A stretch of DNA of 64,000 bases from Gammaproteobacteria bacterium (GTDB taxonomy: Bacteria > Pseudomonadota > Gammaproteobacteria > Burkholderiales > Burkholderiaceae_C), in contig JAHIYE010000013.1 of assembly GCA_018815325.1 (NCBI GenBank), forward strand, positions 62,001 to 126,000, written 5' to 3'. Position numbers and translations under genes: made by a program. This document shows positions 49,701 through 56,453 of this stretch, piece after piece. The notes beneath the pieces were generated by a model. That model was not told where the DNA came from. It ran no database searches and saw only the letters and a list, made by a program, of their open reading frames with translations. Within the stretch, counting starts at the first letter, position 1. The number at the start of each line of letters is the position of its first letter.

Positions 49701-52700
49701 ACACAGGGTTCCACTCATTGAAGTGGTTGCTGCCCTCGATGGTGATGTTATTGACCTGTTGGTTGTAGTAGATATTGGCTTGGTAAAGCGCCAAACCACC
49801 CCAGTTGTTGTTCAGGGTTGTGGTATTTCGGACGGTGACATTGGCACTGTCCGTGATCTGCAGGCCAGCGCCTTCGGATACATCCAGACTATTGTCAACT
49901 GGCTTGCCGTTGAGGGTGACGTTGTCAATCAGGGCACCATCGACACCGTTGAGATCCAGCTCGGCCTTGCCCGCGCCGCGGCTGGTTACGTTCTTGATGG
50001 TGAAATTGCGCAGGCGCGCATCAGCCACATTGGCGCTGCCAGGGGCCACTTTGATTCCATAGGACCCAGTGACGTTAGCCGAAGGACCATACAACGTGAA
50101 ATCGCTAAGCGTCACGTTATCGGCCGTCACTTCCATGCCGTAGTTGCCGCCGATGCTCCGTGCATCGATTGTCGTAGCGGATTCACCCGCACCCGCCAAG
50201 GTCAGGCTCTTGTTCACTTTCAGGGTTGCAGCCTGCGAGAAAGTTCCAGTAGCCACGTTCACCGTGTTCCCAGCCGATGCCGCGTCAATGCCGCGCTGGA
50301 TACTGCCGCTGGCAGACGTTACATAGAGGTTGCCTGCATTCCAGGTCACCAGTCCCAGCCCAGTTCTGTCCAATGCATGGCCTACGCGGTCTTCTATATC
50401 AAACCCGTTGGCAGCGCCGGTAAACGTGGCGAGGGTAGCGTCCACGTTGGTCTTGACATTGTTCTGGTCATTGGAACCCGAGACGATATTCATGGAGCTC
50501 GTCGGCGTGCCTGTACCCGTTGTCACGCTATCCGGTACACCAAAAGTGGTGTTGCCGATATTGAGCGTCGAGCCCAACCCTTCAAGGAACATCCCATGAC
50601 CCACTGTCGGGTTGATTCTGACGTTGTTGAACGACACGTTGGCCACCGAACCGTACTCCAGCAAGTGGACTGCTTGGCCCGGCCCACCAGGGTTCCACGT
50701 GCCAGCACTGCCGCTTGGGCGACGGAAACTGCCATTGATCGTGACATCATCGAACACCACGGTCCCAGCATCGTAGACCGCTCCTGTCGACCCATTGTGA
50801 TAGCCACGCATCTGAATGCCCACCGACTCACCATCGCCGGTGATCGTCAGGCCACTCAAGGTCAGGTTCCCGTTGTAGTAGTTAAGATTGATAGCCCCCT
50901 GACCAAGCGAAGTAGCCGTTGAATACGATGCGCCGTTACCTGTGAACGTGCTATTTAGAAGCGAGACCTTGGTCAGCTCCGGGACGCCGGCTGTCGAGGA
51001 GCCGTTGACGAAGAAACCGTACTTGCCGTTGTTGAGGAAGTCACTGTTCTGGACCGTCAACTGTCCCAGCGTCGTATCACCAGCAACGCTCACACCCGCA
51101 CTGCCCGCATCCTTGAACGTAAATCCATCGATCAGCACCGTGGCGTTTGCACCAATGGCGCCGCTGACCGCAACAGCATCTCCGCTGGCGGGATCGATGA
51201 TGGACTGGCCTGCGCCGGCGCCCTTAAGAGTCAAGGCCTTGCTGATGTTGACGCTCTCAGCATAAGTACCGGTCTTTACGTCAACCTCACCACCGGCAAC
51301 GACCGCATTGATACCGGACTGGATGGTCTTGAGCGGCTGTCGTGCATTACCCAGCCCATTCCCCAGGCTGAAGTCGTCGACAGCTGTGACGGCACTGTCG
51401 TCGTCCACAATCACGCGCGTACGGTTCGAGGTTGCGTACTTACGGTCTTCCACCGCCATTCGATTGTTTGCATTAGCTAACGCAAGCAATGACGCCTGCC
51501 ACTCGGCGGGAGCATCTCCTGTGTTGGGATTCGCAGTATTGATGTTGAAGCCAATGCCCCATTCGTTACCGATGCCACCGTCTCTTTCCCTGTTACCAGT
51601 CATTGTCACGCCCGTTCCATTCGTGTACTGGAACAGGATGCCACCTTTGGTATTCTCAATTTCGTTGTTGGTAATAGCCCCGGTATTGCCCGTGCCATGA
51701 ACACGTATGCCTGTCCGGATATCGTGGATTTTGTTACCCGTGATATTGAAACCGGTGACACTTTGGCCGACCAAGATACCCAAACTGTTCGGCGTTGCAT
51801 TCCAATCAGTTGTTGATAGTGCCGTATACGGCGATGTCAGTGGCCCCTCAATTTCAAACCCTTGAACGGTTGCATTGTTGGCACTGATAGTGATGCCCGT
51901 AGTTGTGCTATTCGGAACAACAATCTTGGCGCCGGTCTGCCCGGCCAGGGTCAGGTTGGCCTTGTTCAATGTCACTTGTTCAGCATAAGTGCCGGCAGCC
52001 ACATTCACCGTGGCGCCGCTGGCAGCCACATCCACGCCGTTCTGGATACGGGCATTGGAGCCGTTGACGTTGACCGTGCTCGCTGTCCCCGAGAGGCGGG
52101 GCGGCGCATTAGGATCGGTATTGGGTTTGAGTGTGATCGCCGCATTGAGATCAACAGTGGGGGCATTCAGTGCCAGGTTGTTGGCATTGGCATTGCCACT
52201 GGCGTCAACGGCCGCATTGACCGTTACTTTGCTATCCGCCTGAATCGTGATGTTGCTGCTGTTGAGGTTGCTTACCAGCAAGGTGGCGTTGATGGTGTCC
52301 GTGTCACCGCTCGTCCCGCCGGGGTCATTGCTGATAACGGCGTTAACCGGATCAAGCAGCAGAGAGCCCGTGTTGCCATTGGCGGCACTGGTATCTACCA
52401 TGCCAGCAAAACCAAGTGCCTGCTTGCCTGACACCTCAACAAGTCCGCCATCTCCCCCTGCTGCACCGCCGCGCGCAGAAATTTCGCCTTTGAAGCGTGT
52501 AGTGCCGTCTGCCCACACAACCACCTTGCCGCCGTTCCCGTTGTCCATCGCATCGGCCCGTAGCTTGGCGCCTGCCGCAACTGTCGTCGTCTGCGCGTTA
52601 TGCTCGGGCCCCTTGCCCTGCCAGTTACCGCCGACCAAAATCGTGCCACCGCCCGTATCGCCCGAAGTATCGAGGCGCGCCGTCTCTGTCAGGTCAACCG

Positions 52701-53661
52701 AATTCCCGGTGACGGTGATTTTGCCGCCAGTTGTGCCGCCCTCGCCGCGGGCATCAAGGCGGCCCGTGACCTGCACACCACCCCCGATGGCCTCAAGCAC
52801 GATGGCACCTCCCTGCGTGCCGACGGTGCCCGCCTGGATGACCCCATCCATATTGATGACGTTGTCGATCACAGCGCTGGCACTGGCCGCACTCAAAATC
52901 ACCGAACCGCCATCGGCCTGAATCGTGCCGCTGTTCGAGACCCGGACGTCTGACGCTCCGGTCACGAACTCGTACAGCCCCCCGTTCAGGGAAATCGTTG
53001 CGGCAGATGCACCACCGAGAAGCACCTTCCCGCCTCGGGCCAGAATTGCCCCCTGATTGGCAACAGAAGGCGCAACCATGGCCACCAGACCTGCATTCTG
53101 CGCGGTGATGGAGCCCTTGTTGATCACGCTGCCAGTGGCTGCGCCACGGATCTCGATCGCGCCGTCTGCCACATCCATGAAGCGCGTGGCATTGACCGTT
53201 CCGGTCGTGACAATGAGCGAGCCGACATTGATTTCGGCGCCGCTGCCAAACATGACGCCGTTGGGGTTCATCAGCAGCACCGCGCCGTTGGCCTTCATTT
53301 GGCCATCGATTTGCGACATGTTGGCACTGGCCGAAACGCGGTTCAGTACGGCCGACGAGGCGCTGGGTTGCACAAACTGGACAATATTGCCTGCACTGAT
53401 ATTGAACGATGACCAGTCGATCACAGCCCGGTTGCTGGTCTGGTTGACAGTGAGCTGATTGCCCGAAACCGCACCCGTAGCCGTACCAGAGCTAACCACG
53501 CCATTGATGGGCAGCCCAACCACGCTGTCGTTGATACCCGCCCAGCCCAATGGGCAGAAACACAGGGCCACCGCGGCCGGCAGGGCCTTCAGCACAAAGC
53601 CGGCCTGCATGGATGGGCCTTGTTTCCGGCGAGGATGGTGGCGATGCCGATGTTGTTTCAT
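46759..53661 (-). CDS. TpsA-type giant exoprotein with beta-helix repeats and (Gly-Asn)18 tail
   Basis: A 2300-residue filamentous-hemagglutinin-like exoprotein. A basic His/Arg-rich stretch (1-17) and signal peptide (about 18-41) precede the TPS secretion domain (about 43-290), with NPNGVMFGSGAEINVGSLI at 132-150. From about 535 to 1800 there are at least five NosD/pectate-lyase-like segments of the pattern IQ.G.D.A..G.TVNV..GTY.E...L, starting near 535, 776, 1112, 1406 and 1756; two are preceded by a second conserved block. A poly-proline stretch (about 2084-2102), a Ser/Gly-rich stalk and (Gly-Asn)18-EKEK close it. Cysteines are seen only in the signal peptide. A good AGAGG lies before the ATG. 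It follows tpsB in the operon. Probable surface adhesin or matrix protein; ligand unknown. Confidence 0.9.
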   Translation of the reverse strand: MKQHRHRHHPRRKQGPSMQAGFVLKALPAAVALCFCPLGWAGINDSVVGLPINGVVSSGTATGAVSGNQLTVNQTSNRAVIDWSSFNISAGNIVQFVQPSASSAVLNRVSASANMSQIDGQMKANGAVLLMNPNGVMFGSGAEINVGSLIVTTGTVNATRFMDVADGAIEIRGAATGSVINKGSITAQNAGLVAMVAPSVANQGAILARGGKVLLGGASAATISLNGGLYEFVTGASDVRVSNSGTIQADGGSVILSAASASAVIDNVINMDGVIQAGTVGTQGGAIVLEAIGGGVQVTGRLDARGEGGTTGGKITVTGNSVDLTETARLDTSGDTGGGTILVGGNWQGKGPEHNAQTTTVAAGAKLRADAMDNGNGGKVVVWADGTTRFKGEISARGGAAGGDGGLVEVSGKQALGFAGMVDTSAANGNTGSLLLDPVNAVISNDPGGTSGDTDTINATLLVSNLNSSNITIQADSKVTVNAAVDASGNANANNLALNAPTVDLNAAITLKPNTDPNAPPRLSGTASTVNVNGSNARIQNGVDVAASGATVNVAAGTYAEQVTLNKANLTLAGQTGAKIVVPNSTTTGITISANNATVQGFEIEGPLTSPYTALSTTDWNATPNSLGILVGQSVTGFNITGNKIHDIRTGIRVHGTGNTGAITNNEIENTKGGILFQYTNGTGVTMTGNRERDGGIGNEWGIGFNINTANPNTGDAPAEWQASLLALANANNRMAVEDRKYATSNRTRVIVDDDSAVTAVDDFSLGNGLGNARQPLKTIQSGINAVVAGGEVDVKTGTYAESVNISKALTLKGAGAGQSIIDPASGDAVAVSGAIGANATVLIDGFTFKDAGSAGVSVAGDTTLGQLTVQNSDFLNNGKYGFFVNGSSTAGVPELTKVSLLNSTFTGNGASYSTATSLGQGAINLNYYNGNLTLSGLTITGDGESVGIQMRGYHNGSTGAVYDAGTVVFDDVTINGSFRRPSGSAGTWNPGGPGQAVHLLEYGSVANVSFNNVRINPTVGHGMFLEGLGSTLNIGNTTFGVPDSVTTGTGTPTSSMNIVSGSNDQNNVKTNVDATLATFTGAANGFDIEDRVGHALDRTGLGLVTWNAGNLYVTSASGSIQRGIDAASAGNTVNVATGTFSQAATLKVNKSLTLAGAGESATTIDARSIGGNYGMEVTADNVTLSDFTLYGPSANVTGSYGIKVAPGSANVADARLRNFTIKNVTSRGAGKAELDLNGVDGALIDNVTLNGKPVDNSLDVSEGAGLQITDSANVTVRNTTTLNNNWGGLALYQANIYYNQQVNNITIEGSNHFNEWNPVYMQDQSASKDFGTLNIAGFSYGVRNSTNTDSGQYTWLQSTQQKAYDFAVNLPSLSSSYSYVQGWSGSALTQNFAVGVGNLTGGGTQAMSIARAIDQSSSGASINVGAGTYAENLNITKELTLNGAGMGQTILQSAAAGSGDAIRIDNASGVTLADFSIADYAYGLRLERTSNNVTVNRVAFNNNTYGMRNSTTTKADNFRMLNSTITGGQIGVQTYNGYEMVGGIPVAKASFSNALFDNVTVDGPTFKGFYFETANNLTLKDVTVTNAGNYGAPSTSSQHMQYGSAIDINLKYDVFDAINLQNVVVRNSGHSSGDASRAAVVIKTRGIPGDSTSYTPAPASLQSVNIIGGSIEGSDGVGLRVETLSNGAGGQSAVTISGGTRFENNGQDIAVDNTRVDARGAVFTGAADGFAIEDRVTHALDGAGRGLVTWEANNVYVTQASGSVQRGVDAAASGNTVNVASGTYSESVSLNSQRDLRFNDATLNGLTLDAGAADSGISGKVTASTATGITFAAQVKLLGDTTLATNGANIALNGDVQNEGATPYALTLTAGSGATRGDVSMKSGGAEGNPLGRFEVTSRQFALSDTGTLRVKSYKIDAQGDVALSNNTLKATDTGGTSTLNATGNVTGSTTSNGDVAVAARNITGSIGGRAVTATAQETLNATVTASQSASLAGNIIKGSVTAPVLTANAGSTMDLAVDVTTATVRAGLRADITGRASTIGVDAPKGSLGGTFGKVDVLGTSIVDVNGKPTVDPVVPPTIYIPPFVPPPPPPPPAPLPPAPITVSNNVDIGSLPPTAAGGGSGAPSANTPSSGGAKSTPSSTSATGGGESSSSGTGESSSGSKSSTGSSTSSGDSSPASGESKATGGTQVAAVSSTRQVTVTRSSPSGAGAALAKGGAVELDLSPGNNRGSSGSSGSSGSSSSNSGTGNGNSSGSSNESGNGNGNGNGNGNGNGNGNGNGNGNGNGNGNGNGNGNEKEK
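46774..46881. repeat. Hexanucleotide microsatellite (18 units) coding Gly-Asn
   Basis: Eighteen contiguous 6-base units on the top strand: seven GTTCCC then eleven GTTTCC. In tpsA they read as eleven GGAAAC followed by seven GGGAAC, all Gly-Asn. The two blocks of distinct codon use suggest separate expansion events. Unit changes keep the frame. Confidence 0.95.
48262..48489 (-). repeat. TpsA internal duplication, downstream copy
   Basis: Encodes residues about 1725-1800: TGAADGFAIEDRVTHALDGA, GRGLVTWEANNVYVTQASGS and VQRGVDAAASGNTVNVASGT. It is nearly collinear with the copy at 50182-50421. Together they show a duplicated structural module of about 75-80 residues in which most positions are identical. 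Confidence 0.85.
50182..50421 (-). repeat. TpsA internal duplication, upstream copy
   Basis: Encodes residues about 1081-1160: TGAANGFDIEDRVGHALDRT, GLGLVTWNAGNLYVTSASGS and IQRGIDAASAGNTVNVATGT, followed by a beta-helix start. Compare 48262-48489. A weaker relative starts near residue 733 (NRMAVEDRKYATSNRTRVIV). Confidence 0.85.
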
Positions 53662-53708
53662 GGTGAACCTCTAACTAAGTTTGGCGCAATATGGTCTTGA
53701 ATCAAGAC

Positions 53709-55499
53709 CTAAAACCGGACGGTCACAGAGCCCAGCAGCCGGACATCTCTGCCTGTGCCGGTCGAACTGGCAAGCGATTTGGTCAAGGGCTTGGCCGCTT
53801 CTAGCTGCGCCATCACCCTGGCTCCCATAAACAGGCGCACCCCGACGCCTGCCGACGCCATGCTCTGGCTCTCGGGTGAGCCGGCAGCCACGGTACCCAG
53901 TTTCCATATCTCGCCGACGTCATAAAAACCAAAAGCCTGATACGAGCTCAGGCCCGGCAGGCCACTCCTGCCGGCATAGCTCGGCTCGACGCGGAATGCC
54001 AGCCCACGGTCACCCACCAGCTCTCCCCCGTCATACGCCCGGCCAAAGCGGCGCCCGCCCAATGCGAATTGCTCAGACGACAGCAAGGGCTCCTCGCTCC
54101 ACTGCCCGGCCATGCCAATGGTCAGGCCATAACCCGCACCGAAATTCTGGTTGCGTTCATAGTCGAACGTGAACTTGGTAAATGAACCATCTGCACCAAC
54201 CCGGCTTTTGAGCGAATCGACCGGCCCCGTACCGCCAACACCCTTGCTCATATCGACATCGAGGGTGTTTTGACCATCAAGACGATCCAGCGCAAACCAG
54301 CTCAGCCCGATGCGAACGGTCCGAAGCTTGTCCTGGGTCGTGCGCGCTCCCAGCGTATCGGTAGTGACATCGGAATGGTCATACACGAATTTGCCCAACA
54401 AGCGCTGATTGCGCGTACGCAAGAATGGGTAATTGAGCGATACCTGCACAGCTTCTGAATTGCCATTGATGTCGTACTGCTTCAAGGTATCTCCTGGCTT
54501 GGTTTTCGCCTGGGAGGTACTCAACCCAAGCTTCAAGCCTTCCGTGTTCAGAATGCTGCTGTAGGCCAACTGGGTAAACATCATCTGGTCATTGCCGGTG
54601 CCCACGGCAATGACGCGCAGCTGGTCATTCATGGCAAACAACTGGTTGAGCGTCACGCCAGCGGTCATCTGCTCAGGCCCTATGTACTTGGAGCCATAGT
54701 TATCCACCGAGGCAAAACCATCCGCCTGCCTGATCGTCGCAATCAGCGTCAGGTCTGTTGCGCCCACCGTCTGTGACGGCGCCAACACGCTGCGCAACTG
54801 AATACCGGGAAAATCATTGGCTGTCAGCAGATAGCGCTCCAGCACGCTGGCCTGCAGCGGACGGGAGGCCATGATCTTTTCGCCTATCGCGGCCAGCTGA
54901 TTGCTGACACGCGGATCACCTTCCACATTGACCTGCGCGATATAGCCTTCAACCGCGCGCAAGGTGAGCGTGCCGGACTCCAGGGATTGCGGCGGCACGA
55001 TCACCAAGGCCAGGATATAGCCCGCGTTTCGGTACATCACCGTGAGTTCATTCGCGAGACCAAAAATCTCGCTGCCGGTGATTTCACGCCCGGTAAAGCG
55101 TGCCGTCTTCTCCTGCAATTGCGCGACAGTGAAAACCGTTGCACCTTCGACCTGGATGCGGCCCAGCGTCACCCGTATCGCCTTGACGGCTTCCGGCAAT
55201 TCTGCGGGCAGGGCACTGCCCAAGGCGGGCAACTCAGGTGTCGTGGATTGATCAGGCCGGGGCGAAAGACGTTCGCGCAAAAGCCCGGGATCGGTTGAAG
55301 AAGGCGGAGTAACCTGCTGTGCGAATGCGTGGTTTGCAAATACGCACAAGGCAATACTAAGCCCAGCCCACAACAGCCTTGCCGACCAAGCTATGCCTGC
55401 ATGCTTTGACTCACGGAGCTGACAGTACTCCCGACCCAAAGCCCGTTCGGACTGAATCTTCCAGCCGACCGAATCCAACGATGATGCTTCCACTCCCAC
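53709..55499 (-). CDS. TpsB-type outer-membrane transporter (ShlB/FhaC/HecB family)
   Basis: A 596-residue partner of the downstream TpsA. After a long N-terminal stretch comes a signal-like segment (about 39-60, ending FANHAFAQQ), a Pro-rich plug linker, POTRA domains (from about 105: GRIQVEGATVFTVAQLQE ... YRNAGYILALVIVPPQ), then a 16-strand barrel with FGRAYDGGELVGDRGLAFRV matching the conserved loop-6 region. The C-terminus is VTVRF, an outer-membrane beta-signal. No ATG exists before the signal peptide; starts at GTG 55499 or GTG 55493 (with GGGA nearby) are the options. The tpsA ATG is 47 bases downstream. Confidence 0.92.
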   Translation of the reverse strand: MGVEASSLDSVGWKIQSERALGREYCQLRESKHAGIAWSARLLWAGLSIALCVFANHAFAQQVTPPSSTDPGLLRERLSPRPDQSTTPELPALGSALPAELPEAVKAIRVTLGRIQVEGATVFTVAQLQEKTARFTGREITGSEIFGLANELTVMYRNAGYILALVIVPPQSLESGTLTLRAVEGYIAQVNVEGDPRVSNQLAAIGEKIMASRPLQASVLERYLLTANDFPGIQLRSVLAPSQTVGATDLTLIATIRQADGFASVDNYGSKYIGPEQMTAGVTLNQLFAMNDQLRVIAVGTGNDQMMFTQLAYSSILNTEGLKLGLSTSQAKTKPGDTLKQYDINGNSEAVQVSLNYPFLRTRNQRLLGKFVYDHSDVTTDTLGARTTQDKLRTVRIGLSWFALDRLDGQNTLDVDMSKGVGGTGPVDSLKSRVGADGSFTKFTFDYERNQNFGAGYGLTIGMAGQWSEEPLLSSEQFALGGRRFGRAYDGGELVGDRGLAFRVEPSYAGRSGLPGLSSYQAFGFYDVGEIWKLGTVAAGSPESQSMASAGVGVRLFMGARVMAQLEAAKPLTKSLASSTGTGRDVRLLGSVTVRF

Positions 55500-55598
55500 T
55501 CCCGAAAGCTTGATGAAGCAGACAGGGCATTTTTATTGTTCTTGATCAAGCCGTTCTTTGCAGCTTTTCCCCCGTTCTGTATTAATTATGCTTTCATT

Positions 55599-55624
55599 TT
55601 GATACATTTTTCGCGAAATATCAA
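55599..55624. promoter_or_regulatory. AT-rich dyad in the tpsB / GST intergenic region
   Basis: TTGATA at 55599-55604 and its complement TATCAA at 55619-55624 flank a perfect 10-base palindrome TTTCGCGAAA (55609-55618). It lies about 100 bases upstream of both divergent genes (tpsB and the GST gene) in the most AT-rich part of the gap, as expected for an operator or promoter. No regulator is identified. Confidence 0.4.
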
Positions 55625-55730
55625 GTTAGGAAGTCATCTTCATAGCCAACTGAATCATCAGGCAACCCGTGGAATCATCGCCCCGAGAAAGCTTCTGTAT
55701 GCTGTCGTATCGATTCTGAGTCGCATTTGA

Positions 55731-56375
55731 ATGAGCCTGCCTGATCCTGTTCTGTACACCTTCCGTCGCTGCCCCTATGCCATTCGTGCTCGGATGGCGC
55801 TGAAATATGCAGGCGTCAAGGTCATCCTGCGGGAGGTGGCACTGAAGAACAAACCCGCGGACATGTTGAAGGCTTCGCCCAAAGGCACCGTCCCGGTCTT
55901 GAGGCTTGGCCAGGATCATGTCATCGACGAAAGCCTGGACATCATGCGATGGGCCTTGGCGCAGGCTGATCCCGATCGCTGGCGTGATCAGTCAGATGCA
56001 GCAAACAGTATCGAACTCATCGCATGCAATGACGGCCCTTTCAAAGCGCTTCTGGACCAATACAAATACGCGGACCGCTACCCACAGCAGCCGGCAACAC
56101 ACTACCGGCGTGAAGCTGTAACACTCCTGCTGCAACACCTGGAAAAGCGTTTGGAACACACTCCGTGGCTTTGCGGTACAGAACTCTCCATGACCGACAT
56201 TGCCATCTTTCCTTTCGTTCGCCAATTTGCGATGGTCGATATGCCATGGTTCGAGAACAGTGGCCTCTGTGCGCTTGGGCGATGGCTGGAGAGGCTCAAC
56301 AACTCCACATTGTTCCTCTCAATCATGCCCAAGCTGACGCCCTGGCAGGAGGGCAAGCCGGATATTCTGCTGTGA
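55731..56375 (+). CDS. Glutathione S-transferase family protein
   Basis: A 214-residue two-domain protein. The thioredoxin-fold N-terminal domain has RRCPYAIRARMALKYAG, a CPYA site like glutaredoxin 2 or omega-class transferases, then KGTVPVL (cis-proline) and VIDESLDIMRW (glutathione gamma-Glu contacts). The all-helical C-terminal domain contains LCGTELSMTDIAIFPFVRQF. The monothiol or dithiol nature (CPYA) suggests thiol transfer or dehydroascorbate-type activity rather than conjugation, which is inference. Only a weak ribosome site is present. It diverges from tpsB. Confidence 0.88.
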   Translation: MSLPDPVLYTFRRCPYAIRARMALKYAGVKVILREVALKNKPADMLKASPKGTVPVLRLGQDHVIDESLDIMRWALAQADPDRWRDQSDAANSIELIACNDGPFKALLDQYKYADRYPQQPATHYRREAVTLLLQHLEKRLEHTPWLCGTELSMTDIAIFPFVRQFAMVDMPWFENSGLCALGRWLERLNNSTLFLSIMPKLTPWQEGKPDILL

Positions 56376-56395
56376 TGCGTTGCGTCAATTATCTT

Positions 56396-56428
56396 GCTGG
56401 CGGCCATGGCAGCAAACCCATGGCCAGC
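56396..56428. terminator. Inverted repeat between convergent GST and lpdA genes
   Basis: GCTGGC-GG-CCATGG and CCATGGCCAGC pair as an 11-bp stem with a 2-base bulge around the loop CAGCAAAC. It lies in the 78-base space between two convergent stops and could end transcription from either side, although no T-run follows. Confidence 0.45.
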
Positions 56429-56453
56429 CTTGTGCGGCCGTGCTGGCGTTAGT

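Noticed and set aside
49603-50922. 439-codon plus-strand frame inside tpsA
   Set aside because: Antisense to the repetitive exoprotein; composition is driven by the repeats on the coding strand.
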